Assembly: GCA_022495005.1 (NCBI GenBank)
Contig: JAGYXB010000051.1
Coordinates: 806,001-870,000, forward strand
Length of the DNA stretch: 64,000 bases
DNA from: Rhyacophila brunnea
Taxonomy: Eukaryota > Arthropoda > Insecta > Trichoptera > Rhyacophilidae
Reading direction: 5' to 3'
Under the pieces are notes generated by a model. That model made no database searches. It saw only the letters and a list, made by a program, of their open reading frames with translations, and had not been told where the DNA came from. This document shows positions 11,471 to 24,107 of the stretch, one piece after another. The position numbers were made by a program, and so were the translations under genes. Each line of letters starts with the position of its first letter. Position 1 is the first letter of the stretch.

Positions 11471-11899
11471 TATTTATAATATAATTTAATTTTAAAATCA
11501 TTATCAAATATTCATTCTATAATAACCATAAGGTGATCGGTTCCCTAATTTACTTTCAAACGCCTGTCAGACTACTGTAAACATGGTGGTGAAGGGGTTA
11601 AACTTTATGAGTACCCATGCCATAAGATAAAAGCTTTTATTATTATAAAAGCAACATCATGTTGAAAGTTTGATCGGATGAAACTTGTAAAACTAAACCA
11701 TGGTATTAACTCTAGCCCGTGATAATTATTAAACTAAAATTTGCAACTCTCAAGGGTCTCAAAAGGTAAACTTCCGTTAAGTTTTGATTATTAAATAGTT
11801 ACTAAATGTAAACAGTAAGTAATATTCCTAAGTAGAAACATTACGATGAAAATACAGCTTTGTCATAGAGACGATATTATCAAAAAGTGTTATTTTTGC

Positions 11900-12112
11900 A
11901 GACCTCTTAGACTTAGTCCAATGCGTAAGACACTAACTGCTTATCCGATGGCCCAGATTTGATTCCCGGCTACGTCACAATACATTATTTGATTTTCTCA
12001 AGCCTTGGTGTTTCTGTGATTATTTACTTAAGTATTACTATTTGACTACCAACACTACTACTGCAACTGGAGATGTTGGCCTGCTGTAGTATTAAAAAGA
12101 AATAAAAAACGT
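11900..12112 (+). repeat. tRNA-derived SINE
   Basis: A-box-like CTTAGTCCAATGCGTAAGAC, B-box CAGATTTGATTCCCGGC, then a body CTCAAGCCTTGGTGTTTCTG that matches the SINE at 19287-19433 on the other strand. It ends in GTAGTATTAAAAAGAAATAA, an A-rich tail near 12100. The shared body shows one SINE family in both orientations. Confidence 0.72.
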
Positions 12113-13680
12113 TCTCTTAAAATAAAATTATATTTTATAACTCTCCCAAAATATTTAAATAAGAGTCGATAAGGTATTTTAATTTTAGTAATTTTTCATA
12201 AAAGTCAACTAATGGAAGTATGTTGTGAGAATATTTTTTACTTACCTAATGTGACTAATTAAACTTGCAAACTTTTTTTCTTAGCCATTTTGAACCTTGA
12301 CCCAGATAAGGGTCATAGTTTTAATTTTAATATTTAATATTTAGTTAGTTTTAATATTTAATAATATTATAAGAGCTTTGTTTTGGTCTTAAATAAAAAA
12401 AAATAATCCTCAAAAAAGTTCAGGGTATAGTTTTCACATCGTATGCTAAGTATTGTGACAAAAATTGTGTTTGTGCAAAATTTCCATAACCAATGTCCAA
12501 TATGCTATTCCTATACGACCCAATTTTAGTTTCTACATAATTCCCTGTATTTTTCGTCACGATACGTGATTACATAATACATGGTAAACCACACCGCCCG
12601 GAGTACGATGGTTGTGCGTTTAAGACGTACAAATCCCATTCATTACAAATATATTTTTTTTTTTTTTGAAATGACACCTCAGATGCATATTGCTAGAATG
12701 AAAAAAAGTCGGTGCGATTAGTGATTGCGACGATAGCATACATGGTAAATCACACCGCACAGAATGCGATGGCTGTGAGTCGAGGCCCCGTGTAGTACAC
12801 ATATTTTCTATTTCGCTTATAAATAATGTGTTTCTGAGATGTGTCAAATGAATAAAGGATGCTACACTCCAAAATGATGTGCATCATTCATTGAATAAAA
12901 ACACTGTTTAACGTAACAATCGTTTTAGCGAGTTTACCCATTTTCGTCCCACGCAACGAGGAGACACATTTCAATTGAGCGACTGTATCGTAGCTATGGT
13001 CACTGTATTGCGTTGCGTACCCGCTTTTCATTTCATAAAAATATGCAAATTGTTAATGACACAAACGAGCCGGTTCCATTGTGCATAATCCATTTTTGCA
13101 TCCCGCCGAGTGCAATTGTACCGACAAGATTATATCAGTTGCACGCAACCTTTCCATTCGATAAAACACCGTGTCATCATTATCATAATGATACACACCT
13201 AAATTAATTTCTAACTGGTGCAATAATTAACGATTGTTAATGACACCAAAAACGAATGAGGATCATGCCCTCGTTCATCACCGAAATCTGTGTCATTTCT
13301 CATGGTAACGCGTAAGTATATGTCAAATTAATGTAAACATGTTTTTATACAGGTGACCATAGTTTTTTCGTAAGGAAAACAAATGCAAATGCACTGTGGA
13401 CATTTTTACGGGTTTTTATTTACTCTTTCATCGGTATCGATGCATGGTCTCGTCAACTGTTGTTCTGTTTAAAATGCGCCAATTTTTACTATGTCAACTG
13501 TCCAAAGTACATTTGACCAGGCACATATTTTGTAAAGCGGCAAAGGTGGAAGTGTTTGCGAGAAGGTATAATTCTATAAGGTATAACTAGGCTTTAAACC
13601 GTTTCATGGTATAATATATAACTCGATACGTACCTTCATATATATAGACTGCCGGATGAGCTACTATTAAAGTGAGCTGA
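12113..13680. other. 1.6 kb with no gene; short imperfect direct repeat
   Basis: No supported exon. CATGGTAAACCACACCGCCC (12581) recurs as CATGGTAAATCACACCGCAC (12740), each followed by a GATGGYTGTG word. This suggests two remnants of one small repeat 160 bp apart. Confidence 0.5.
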
Positions 13681-13689
13681 TCTATTTAC

Positions 13690-14075
13690 GCACACATCAT
13701 GGCACCAAAAATTACCAGGGTATCTAAGACTAGGATAGCTGGAGTACGTCACAGGGGATTTGAGGATGTTCAGTCAAAGCAATTGTCATCCTGGGCGGAA
13801 AATCCCTCTCATGAGTTATAGTCTCAAAATTTTTTATGATCTGGTCATCAAAACTGACACAATACACTATCGCCTCTTCATTGTTCTGACCAATATTTGC
13901 TTGCAATGAAACAGATCTCTTTTCACCACACTTTGAGAGGCGTTCGCATGTATACGCCTTAAAGTACACTTAAATACATTAACTCTTAAGAATGGTCTCT
14001 GCAACGAGCCTGAAACGTCATGAAAAGAAGTAGAACTCACGGTGACAACCAAAAAAATACGATTCATAATCTTAC
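13690..14075 (+). repeat. Decayed repeat with a GAAACGTCA hairpin motif
   Basis: The segment ends with AATGGTCTCTGCAACGAGCC then TGAAACGTCA and TAGAACTCACGGTGACAACC. The same ordered words recur at 28880-28965. The stem-like GGTCTC / GAGCC before GAAACGTCA resembles the hammerhead-like tails of Penelope-type and related elements, in degenerate form. The minus strand has a 79-codon open frame (13730-13969) of no recognised family. Confidence 0.4.
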
Positions 14076-14328
14076 TTGATTTAACATACTCGTATTTCCC
14101 AAGAAAGTAGAAAAACGTGAAAATATTTATGTATAATATGTCTCTTTCTAAAAAGAACCCACGAGATTTGGTGACCTAGTATGTATCATTATATTATGTT
14201 TTTGTGTACACTTTTATATTTATATAATTGAATTACTCCACTTTCCTTCAAAGAAAAAGAATTCTTCCGTTCTGTAATCATTGTTAAAAATAAATCAAAA
14301 TATGATTGCAAATCATTTTTGTCACAAC

Positions 14329-15072
14329 TAGGGAATCCAATCCCGAGCCAAAATTCTGATCCCGGGATTTCGGGATTACAGTCTGACAATCCCGGGATCC
14401 CGGGACTGGACCCGTAATTGGAACTTTTTCCATTGTCAATATACAAATTTTATATTTACAAATAACATTGATAAAATCGGTCAAAAATAAATCTAGTATA
14501 ATTTATATTATTTAAGACATTTATTGTTAATATTGTATACGTTCAATCTTGGAAATACATAAGTTTAATGGAGTAAATAATATTGTAATATAAATAATAA
14601 TGTGAATTTAATATGATATTGCTGTTTCTGATAGTAAAGACTTGATGAATGGGTTAGCGAGATTTAAAATAGCAAAGCAAATCATTGTGTACTTGTCTTT
14701 CCACTTCATAATTCTTATTAGTCAGTTAAATATGAAACTGCCGTAAAACGTATGAGATCATCTGAAAATTACTTTGTTAATAGTGCGAACCATTGTTTTT
14801 TCCAATCTTTCTCATTTTTTTAATTTATGTGAAAAAATAAAATAAATCGGCAACTAACACATGGGTATAAATCAAACTTCATTCAAACTCAGTTTATTTC
14901 TAATGTAGTTATTTGTAATTTAAAGTATTTTTTCTGTTATATTTTCGTTTTTATTTTATTTTCCATAAAAATTGATAAAAAAATCAATCCCGAAAGTTTC
15001 GGGATTATGTTTATCAATCCCGGGATTCATAGGTATCGAAAATGGCTCGGGATCCCGGGATTGGAATTCCTA
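14329..15072. mobile_element. Non-autonomous hAT element (744 bp) with exact 8-bp duplication
   Basis: GTCACAAC occurs at 14321-14328 and again at 15073-15080, an exact 8-bp target duplication characteristic of hAT transposition. The ends read TAGGGAATCCAATCCCGAGC and, in inverse, TAGGAATTCCAATCCCGGGA. Subterminal regions on both sides are packed with copies of the CCCGGGATT palindromic word. hAT transposases bind such clustered subterminal motifs. There is no transposase frame inside; the middle is AT-rich. Confidence 0.94.
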
Positions 15073-15080
15073 GTCACAAC

Positions 15081-16074
15081 TGTCGTTTACCAATAACATA
15101 GGTATCTCAATTTTATATTTCTTTATAACAATAGAAATCCTTTTTCATTTAAATTAAAGCGAATGATTAACCAGTTTAATTTCAAATCCCAAACTATGTA
15201 ATACTACATGTACAAAAAGAAATAGTTTTGAAGAAAAACCTTCTTCTATAACATGTAATCCAAACACTTTTAGTTTAATAATGACATATTTGTAAAGGAG
15301 TAGCGGAAATAGTAAAATAATTTAAAAAAAAAACTCTCATCAGCAAGGTCTATGTTTCAGGAACCTAAAATACATGAAATCTATTAAAAAACAATTAAAA
15401 TGTGTTTTTTAATTTTAGAATTCTCATAAATAGCTGTGAAAAAAAAAGAATATAATTTATGTAAGTATCTCGTAAAGTGAATATGGCTTTATCCTTGAAA
15501 TACCATAGAGAAGACTTTTAGAAATATTGACAGGTTGTATAATGGAATGTCATAATAGGTATATTGATATTTAAATGTTTCAATCGTGCTCTGAATACAT
15601 TTTCTAACATACAAAACGAATTGTTTATCCAATAAATATTGAATTAGGTGTAGATTTCTAAAAATATTGTTATATTGTTTCACTCGTAAGTATTATTCTG
15701 GCACGTACTATTTTTTAAACATTCGTTTAACTTAAAAACTTACCATAAAACAATGAAATTCTTGTTACTTATTTTGCCAAATATTTTTCATCTCTTCTGT
15801 AAAATTTAGTTTTTTCATAAAATAATATGCCTTTTATAGGAACGCATTAAATTGCTAAAATCAATTTTAATAATCGTTTTACATTTAAGCTTCATCTTTC
15901 CGTTGTATCACATTAATTTAAGATTAATATTGTTAAATATAAAAAAAAATATTACCTAACAACAATCGTTTGGTTTTCTGTCTAATTCATCGGTTATACC
16001 TATATTTCGAAATTTTAGTTTAAACCATTTACTTGCCTAGAAATTTCAAAGACACTCCACCGTAACTATAATAT
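15081..16074. other. About 1 kb with no supported feature
   Basis: AT-rich DNA between the hAT element and the next inverted-end element. There are no exons, tRNA-like heads or paired ends. Confidence 0.6.
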
Positions 16075-17811
16075 CTGTACCTCAGAGGCAGACGGATGCA
16101 ACTCCATTTTTGGGGAAAATGAGTTTTTTTAAGAATTGTTATGCTAAAGGCTTTATTTATTAGAGGCGGAGAGATGGAAGTCCTAGTCCAAGATATGCAT
16201 AGCATAAAGATGAAAATGTCATACCTACCTTAGAAGCAGAAGGATGCAAATCCAATAATCCACTAAGATAAAATTCTCTCAAACCGTCTGCAATATGTAG
16301 TAGACGAGAACCAGCCAGGAAAACGAGCTTTAGAGGAGGATACAGCACTATGGACCATATCCAAGTTATCAGAGAAATCAGAGCGGTAACAGGAATACAA
16401 GCTGCCGCTATCCATGGGTTTTAAACTATGAGAAAGCGTTCGATTCCATCAAGAAATTTTCAATACTCGATGCACTCAGAGATCAAGGAATTCCCGGGCG
16501 CTATATAAATATTTTCAATAATATATACAGTAGCGCAACAACATCTCCATAAACCATGGCGCATTTCCTATCAGCAAAGGAGTCCGACAAGGTAATACAA
16601 TCTCACCTAAACTATTTACAGCTACCATTGAAGACTTATTCAGGCAACTTGACTGGAATGACAAGGGTCCCCATAAATGGAGAATACTTGAGTCATCTGC
16701 GCTTTGCCGATGACAATAAATAGTAGTTTGCAAGACTCAGAAGACCTCCAAAGCAACAAAGTAGACTTGAAAATAAATGTAACAAAGAAGAAAGTCATGT
16801 TCAACTGCTTTGCGGGCCAAAAAGAGATCCTCGTCAATGGCATTCAGCTCGAACAGGTGAAAAACTACATCTATCTGGCACAACAAGTGTCTATAGATGG
16901 ATGTATATTTGATGAAATTGTTCGCAGAGTAAAGCTAGGCTGGAGTGATTTTGGCCGCCTGAATAATTTCTTGACCTCCCACTGTGCCTAAAGTGCAAAG
17001 TGTTCAACCAGTGTGTACCTCCCGTAATCACATGCGTGTGAAACATTGACCCTAAGTAAAAGAGAGATCCAGAAACTTAGAATAGCATAACGTGGTATGG
17101 AAAGGTGCATGCTGGGCATAACGCAAAAGGACAAAAAGAAGAATGAGTGGATAATGGAACAGACAAGGATTAATGATGTGATATGCTGAAAACCTCAAAT
17201 GGAAATGGGCTGGACACAAAGCTCGAAGAAAGGACAATCGTTGGACAAATTTAGTCATCCAGTGGTATACAAGAGGTACAAAACATCCGCAAGGTAGACC
17301 TAGAGACCGCTGGATCGATGAAATGATAAAGTTCTGCGAAAAAACTTGGCAACACAACGCACAGGAACGAGAGAAGTAGAATCAGCGTGGAGATTAGCGA
17401 GGCCTTCATCCAGCAGTGAATAGATTCAGGCTGGTGATGATGATGATGACATAATAAAATTTAAAAAAAAATGTGTTTTGCTTTGTTATATTTATACTTA
17501 TAATTTTGTTTTATTTTGGCTAGGTAAATAAGATGCAAATCCACATTAACAAAATATCTTTAGAGGCAGAAGGATGCAAATCCACACTACGTTTTTTATT
17601 TTATTTTTTTAAGATATAAAATTGTATTAAATTTATTCCTTTCTTACATATTCCAGAAGTACTTTAATTGAATTAGAATAAAAAAAATAATGATCATTCT
17701 ATGTATATTTTCTTAGAAGTTATGAGTATTCGTTTAAAATAACAATTGTTTTTTGGCTCTCCTGAACAATTGGGTATTTGGCACTTGCATCCGTCTGCCT
17801 CTGAGGTACAG
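16075..17811. mobile_element. DNA element with exact inverted ends, carrying an RTE insertion
   Basis: The left end CTGTACCTCAGAGGCAGACG is repeated exactly in inverse at the right end (17785-17811), with identity over 27 bp. Relatives of AGAGGCAGAAGGATGCAAAT recur inside in the left-end orientation at about 16162, 16232 and 17562, forming a subterminal repeat array. The middle is occupied by a plus-strand RTE LINE. With the LINE removed the carrier would be about 0.6 kb. No clear target duplication is visible, so the superfamily is unassigned. Confidence 0.8.
16303..17450 (+). pseudogene. RTE-type LINE reverse transcriptase, 5'-truncated and decayed
   Basis: Across several frames the plus strand encodes, in order, RRENQPGK, GYSTMDHIQVIREI, YEKAFDSI, GVRQGNTISPKLF and HLRFADD (catalytic FADD box of the reverse transcriptase). 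A connection region follows with KVMFNCFAGQKEILVNGIQL, then WAGHKARRKDNRW, GRPRDRWIDEM and RGLHPAVNRFRLV. It ends in GATGATGATGAT at about 17437, the simple 3' tail typical of RTE-clade elements. Stops and frameshifts interrupt it, for example TAA codons soon after FADD. The endonuclease domain is missing because of 5' truncation. It lies inside the inverted-end element at 16075-17811. Confidence 0.9.
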
Positions 17812-19286
17812 AAAGTAAATAAATTGCCTGATTGTAGTTGAACAATGTCAAAAGTCAATCGAAAATCACACGTACGGATATATTACAGTTACATACATCA
17901 AGATGAATAGACGGTCTCGTTATTTAGCGGCATTTATTTTTAATTTAACCTGTATAAATGCACACAGTATAACACATAAATAATACAAAGTAACCAAAGA
18001 AAATATTTTAATTTTAACTAATAACAGTTCTCACCTTTCCGACTATTATTATTAACTTCGTACTGTAGGGCAATTATTTCTTCTTATCGGTTAACTATTT
18101 ACAACTTTGCTCACTTATCAAAAAATATTGAAATATATTCGGTAAATATATATATTTTTTTTTTTTATTTGTGTAGTTTTTTATTTGCTATAAATTTATT
18201 TTTATACAGATGTTACCCACTTACCATATTCCACAAATGACTCATAAATATATTCGTCTTGATATTACAATCATTAATCACTTCTAGATTAAGAGAACTA
18301 ATCATTAATTATATTCAAAATAAAGTGCGTATGGATAGGTATGATATACTATGACTTTTATTTAATAACTAATCAAATTTTAAATTATTATCTAACATTG
18401 AGCAAAACTAACATGTTGTGAACACACATGTGACATGGAGATTAATAAATAGGCATTAATTAATAAATAGTCCAACCATATTTAAAAATTTAGAAAAATC
18501 TGTGAACGATTTTTGCTCGCCTTCTGTTCATTTCACCGCATTCAAATTAAGGGAATAACACAAATTATAAATCGTGTGTAATGCATGTTACCGATGTTTA
18601 CAAATACCTAGTAGTTGAACTATTGGTTCTTGCTTCTTGGAATGATCTTTTAATAACTTTATATTGTAAAATTGTTCTTCAACGTAAATTAAATTTCTTA
18701 CCAGTAATGTATCTGATGTCATCTCAAAGAACATTGAGAACTGATTTAATAATACGTTATTTAATAATACGCTTATATTAAGCATTGTGATATTTTAACT
18801 TTTTTTTTAAATTTAAAAAATTTAAACTAATATTTTACAATATTTTTTTATTTTATTTTCTTTTATTACTAGTATCGCATATAGTTGTAGGTAATTAAAA
18901 TAAACTGAACGTATTCCGTATTCTTAAATTTTTGAATTAATAAATAGTATAGAATTTGCCGCGCATTACTAAGTATAGGTACTTACTAGTTTATCGCTAT
19001 CATCATTGATTTACTTATTTACTATATAGGATAGACCTTTAGATTCACATAGATGTAATGCATATACATTGGCAGCTGGCATCTGGCAGTTCGTAAAACA
19101 TTCGGAGCCGTTCATTAGTCGACAGATTGATATTAAACGGTATACAGCCAATGAGGTATCGACTGGTTTTCAACCAATGATATTTTATATCAAATTTTCC
19201 CAAACTGAAGATGAGTATTGTTCGATTTTCATTTCTAATAATGTCTCCATTTGTTTTTAGAATTAATAATAACCATGTCCTTGCTT
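17812..19286. other. 1.5 kb with no supported feature
   Basis: Very AT-rich. Short open frames on both strands near 18581-18785 overlap antisense to each other and lack coding character. Confidence 0.6.
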
Positions 19287-19433
19287 TGTACAACCTAGTT
19301 GTTAGTAATTTTGAACAATCACAAACACCCAGGCTTTGAGAAAAACACACCAATATTGAATCCTCACCGGGACCGAACCCAGAACTCTCGGGTGGAAGGC
19401 CAGCGCCTTACACACTGCACCAAGAGAGCCGCC
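19287..19433 (-). repeat. tRNA-derived SINE, well preserved head
   Basis: The minus strand starts GCGGCTCTCTTGGTGCAGTG and continues with the A-box region to GTAAGGC (19424-19405). It has a B box GGGTTCGGTCCCGG (19380-19367) and then a body TCTCAAAGCCTGGGTGTTTG shared with the SINE at 11900-12112. This is the clearest SINE head in the window and would serve as a family reference. Confidence 0.82.
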
Positions 19434-21609
19434 TATAATGTCTCCATTGGCGGAGCGAAAAAATCAAACCTCTTTGACTATTATACTGTGGAAGCGCGCA
19501 TTTTTATTTTTGCAGTTTATTATAATGGGGGAGGGGGATTATCTGATGACCTACCCTGTAAGTGTGTCAAAATTCAAAGCATTGAATACTTTTTTCATGC
19601 ATACCCATGGAAATGTAATATCAACCACGTCCTACAGACGAGGTATTGTATACTAACTTCTGTAGCGACGCCCCGTAACAATTGAAAACCTGACAAGACA
19701 ACGAAACTGCAGTTCATTTCATATAACAGGCTCGTCCGTAGATAGCTTATAATATTCTTAACTTTATTTTCCAGGGTCGTACAGAGTTTAAAAAAACTTC
19801 TTGCAACAGTGTTATCAGCCGGCATTTAAACTGTCTCCAGCTAGCATAAAACTTCCAATAACAGTAAACAAATCTTGATCAGAGAATGCTAATATACTTG
19901 ATCCGAATTAGGATGGCATATAGCTGGGGGATACCTACATGCGGTCCCGTTTTGACATTTCTCTCGCGCATTGACCAATACAATTTAGTGCAGTACCATG
20001 TGGTATCAACATTAAATTTGTCAATACAATGCAACGTTTTACAAGACATCGGCAGGTAGTATTTAATTTTAATGGTTTATATTTGAATAGGTTAAAAGTA
20101 AAAGAGCTTCTCTCTATCATGTACACATTGAGCTACATGCAACAATGTCATTATGTATGACATTGTCCTGAGAGGTTTTTATGTAAGTACCTGCATTAGT
20201 TATATTATGCGAGTAGGTACTATATTAATAGAGTAAACTGAGCAACTTTGAATATTATGTACATTAATAATAACTTTGTTATTTAGTCATAAATTTAAAA
20301 AAACACAGTTATTAAATGACTGTGTCTCACGTCTGTGATTCATAATTTATTAAACTACTTGATTGACTGATTTATGGATGGTACATACGTCAAAGAAACG
20401 TAGATACAATGATGAACACGTCAATACGTCAAAATTCAGCATGTCCAATTTAGTTGTCAGACTCCTTACTTCGCATAGACTACACTGACTAAATAAATTC
20501 CACTATAGGTAGGTACTAAAAAGTTTTTAAAACGCTATAAAGTGCTTCAAAACAACATTTTCCCATATGTATTATAGCACATAGAACACAACCTTCTTTA
20601 AATCATTTTAGATCCGACAAGACTACGTTTTGAGGAAAACGGTTCAATGCCAATTATAATCTTTACTCAACTATGTTTGTTCACAAAGTCACCTAATTAT
20701 TATCAACACATCTTTGTTGATAGTGTACAGGAGCATGCATGTTTTAAATAATTAAATTGTGGCTAGTTGCGATGATGATAATTCAAAAAATAGTTATCCG
20801 ATTTGATACTTCCTCTAAACGCACATTAAAAAAATTGAAACGTATAATAGTACACATTTAATAATAATATTAATGTATATTGTAAATTTTAAGTATTATA
20901 CCTACATGCAATTAGCTACATTACTACATACAGTTTTTTTTAATAATTACCCTAGGTAACAAAATAAGATAGTTTTAACGAAACAAAACAAAGCAACATG
21001 ATGTGACTCTTACAACATTTCAGTGAAGACATTTTTATATACATCATTAATGATAATATATCAAATATGCCTTCTATACATAGATTAATAAGACCAAGAA
21101 CAATACAGACCTGGCCACACCGCATTCAACCAACTTCTCTTTCTACTATTGTAGTCTCTATGGATGTCCTGCAGTTTCCGAACGGACACTTGTAATAAAA
21201 ACCATTGTCTTTCAGCGGCGTGTGCATTAATTAGTACAGCTATATTTCTTATTGTTTTAGATAAATACAGATCGCTTAATAAACTATAATAACAGTAATC
21301 AAAACATGACAGTGGCCATGTCCATTGTATATAATAAACGAATAATATGGAATAAGCCAGAATACCTTAATTATAAAACTTTAGAAGCAGGATGCTATTA
21401 CATTTTTGCTGATACTATCGCATAATTTTCCTAGAAAAACTATACAGGTTTTTCTAATTATAATATAAGACGAGATGTTCTACACGACACTATGTTCTAG
21501 ACATTGTAAAAGAAGAAAAACATCAAAGCTAGAAAACCTGATTCAAAACTGTAGGTACTGATTGTAGCCTGCTAATATAGAACAATAACAACAGAAGAAG
21601 CGATACCTT
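19434..21609. other. 2.2 kb with no supported feature
   Basis: AT-rich DNA without paired inverted ends, SINE heads or exon-like frames that I can defend. Confidence 0.6.
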
Positions 21610-21613
21610 TTAA

Positions 21614-22297
21614 GGGGGATCCTATATGCCAACAGAGAACCTAGCGGAAAAATACGAAGCTTGCAATTTGAGATTTTTTTTTGATAATTTACAATTTCAA
21701 CTATATTAATTAATAAATATGTATCTGAAAACATTAAAAAGATTTTTTTAAGTCAAATATAAACTTACAATTGTAAAAAAAATGTGAATTTGTCACATAT
21801 TATTTGGTACATAGGTTACGTTATTATTACATTGTTTGTATGGTTATATTTATCTTATTTAGGTATGGTCCCAATATTTAAGCTCGATCTTATATAAATT
21901 AAAAGGATTTCAAGTTATATGTACACATTTATATTTTTTATAAAAATCGATGTTTTTTTTAAATAAATATGTACCTATAAAAAATATGAAAACTATGAAT
22001 TAGTCAAAAATCTAAACCGTAAAAAATTGAAAACTTAATAAACTAAATTTGAATGATAAATATAACCATAAAAATAATGTAATAATAACGTAACCTATGT
22101 ACCAAATAATATGTGACAAATTCACTTTTTTTTACAATTGTAAGTTTATCCTTGACTTAAAAAAAAATCTTTTTAATGTTTTCAAATACATATTTATTAA
22201 TTAATACAGTTGAAATTGTAATTTATGAAAAAAAAAATCTCAAATTGCAAGCTTTCTATTTTTCCGCTAGGTTCTCTGTTGGTATATAGGATCCCCC
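21614..22297. mobile_element. 684-bp TTAA foldback element
   Basis: TTAA at 21610-21613 and 22298-22301. Both ends read inward GGGGGATCCTATAT.CCAACA, and the arms (21614-21854 and 22055-22297, about 240 bp each) are inverted copies at over 90 percent by eye. A 200-bp unpaired centre separates them. It has no open frame of note. Truncated or diverged relatives are at 3868-4265 and 2103-2480. Transcripts across it could fold into a long hairpin. Confidence 0.94.
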
Positions 22298-22301
22298 TTA
22301 A

Positions 22302-22637
22302 TGGCAAATCATTACTGTCAATTCTAGTCGGCAAACTATTCATGTGTGAATAATAGCTAATAAAAACGTGGTAAAAATGCACCGAATGGAACTTAAAACC
22401 ACATACATCGCAATTCAGGAGGCGAGATTTAATGATTAAGTTGTCAATAAAAAAATTATCTCACTGAAATTTCCTAACAATACCTTCAATGGTATTCTAA
22501 ACAATTGCAACAATAAGTGCTAATACTTTGATACAAACCTACCCTAAGTTTGTTAATATTTATCACTTTATCACTTTAGCGGTCGATAAGTATAGAATAG
22601 ACCCGCTAAATAATTGTTACGAAATTTCGGTGTGACT
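22302..22637. other. 336 bp with nothing recognised
   Basis: AT-rich spacer between the foldback and a SINE-like fragment. No exon or repeat was identified. Confidence 0.5.
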
Positions 22638-22745
22638 TTGTCGGTAGCTTAAAGCTTAAGTGGTAAAGTTTACCACCTGGCTTCAATGAATGTGGATTCA
22701 ACTCCCATTCGGAATAATGAAAACTTCTACGGTTGTATTATTATC
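22638..22745 (+). repeat. tRNA-derived SINE fragment
   Basis: TTGTCGGTAGCTTAAAGCTT resembles an A box and TGTGGATTCAACTCCCAT a B box, spaced about 50 bases apart. The spacing and order match the other SINE heads. The body is not clearly shared. Confidence 0.5.
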
Positions 22746-23576
22746 CTAAATGAACAAAATTAAAAAAAAAACTATATAAATTAAATTGATTGCGTATTCT
22801 AAAATAACTACCTATTTGGCTCTCTTGCCATCTATTGCAGAGTACTGAATGGTAGTTTTGTGAAGCAGCGTGCATTGATGGGATCACGGCTAATGTGTTG
22901 TACGTTCCGTTTAATGAGTAGGTAATGCATTCACTTCTGACTATTCTTAATTCCGGATGCAATTGTACTCTTCAGTTATCGTTTGTCTCATAGTTAGGCC
23001 CAGTGGTGTAACGAGAGGGAGTGAACAAAAACAATATGATTATGTATTATTATCCGCTAAGGCTATCTGCCTAGGCCGTTAGGACACATCTCAGATATCA
23101 CATTCAGACACCAATGATATGAGGTGATAGTAAAAATATAGTCACATAATGTATGAGACTTTGCACTAGTATCAATAATGTTATCACCGCAAAAAGGGTT
23201 TTCACTGAAATTCTCAAATATAACTAATAATAAAATATATTATATGACGTATATTATAAGATATTTGGACGCCTGAATAGTATCTTTAAAGTGACGTCCA
23301 ATTGTATCTTAAGCGTAAAGTGTTCAACCAATGTGTGCTACCATCACTCAGGTATGCATGTGAAAAACATGGACTCTTAAGGGGGGACGTGCGCCACGTT
23401 CACCACTGCACACATGGATATACCGAAATATGACTATATTATATTCTAAAACATTAGAGCGAGAGGTTTAAAAGAATACTATTTTATGTAATAAAAATAC
23501 TTTATGCAGTCATCAACTGTTTAAAATAAATATAAAAGATAATAAGTCTTCAAAATTATATAAATACAGTATAACC

Positions 23577-24107
23577 CCTATTTTACGTTTTTTAAGGGAC
23601 TGGAAAAAAACCTAATTGGAGGGAAAATGTAAAAGGGGGGTATAGAAAAAAAGAACATTAAAATTTTATGTTTCTAAAAAAATAACGTTTTATTAAAAAA
23701 CAACATTCAATTTAAATTTTTATTGAAAAATTTATTTTTATTAAAAAAATCATGTACCTATATCATTTTGTTGCATTTTTGTTTTTTTGTTATATAATTC
23801 TCTTTCAAGACTATATAAACATTTAAAAGTGTCATCTTGGATATCAGCAAAGTTTGTAAAGTAGGTTTTTAAACCCTCAGTGAACCTTATTGCTTCTTCT
23901 TTTGTTGGAATATCAACCTCGTCTTCATCAGACAGTTCTTCAGAAGCGCGCGTAGCTCGCATATTTTGAATATTTCCGACGTAAATCGCGGGAAATAAAA
24001 ACGTAAATGCGGGTATTAAATGTACTGAAATACATCGGGACCGAAAAAATTACACGCAATTGCCGGGAAAACGTGAATACCGGGCACGTAAAAACGAGGT
24101 TATACTG
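23577..24107 (-). mobile_element. Internally deleted pogo/Tigger-like element (531 bp)
   Basis: TA at 23575-23576 and 24108-24109. The ends are inverted: CAGTATAACCCCTATTTTAC on the left and CAGTATAACCTCGTTTTTAC on the right strand. CAGT-type ends with TA duplication are typical of pogo/Tigger elements. Removing the element and one TA restores the reading ATATAAATAGATTATCTAC, which matches the uninterrupted copy at 61664-61684 apart from single bases. It keeps only the C-terminal tail of a transposase. Confidence 0.92.
23750..23962 (-). pseudogene. Tigger-like transposase C-terminal remnant
   Basis: 70 codons on the minus strand. The acidic SEELSDEDEVDIPTKEEA is followed by an amphipathic helix, FTEGLKTYFTNFADIQDD, then LYSLERELYNKK. 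The acid patch plus 'L..YF....' helix and 'L..LE..' pattern resemble the C-terminus of pogo/Tigger DDE transposases. Neither the CENP-B-type DNA-binding domain nor the catalytic core is present, as expected for the deletion derivative that contains it. It is not functional. Confidence 0.68.

Noticed and set aside
19438..19685. Plus-strand open frames of 72-128 codons as a gene
   Set aside because: They begin inside a SINE on the opposite strand and have no family resemblance.
23003..23024. hAT terminus CAGTGGTGTAACGAGAGGGA
   Set aside because: It looks like a hAT end, but I found no partner end or 8-bp duplication, so it is not listed as an element.
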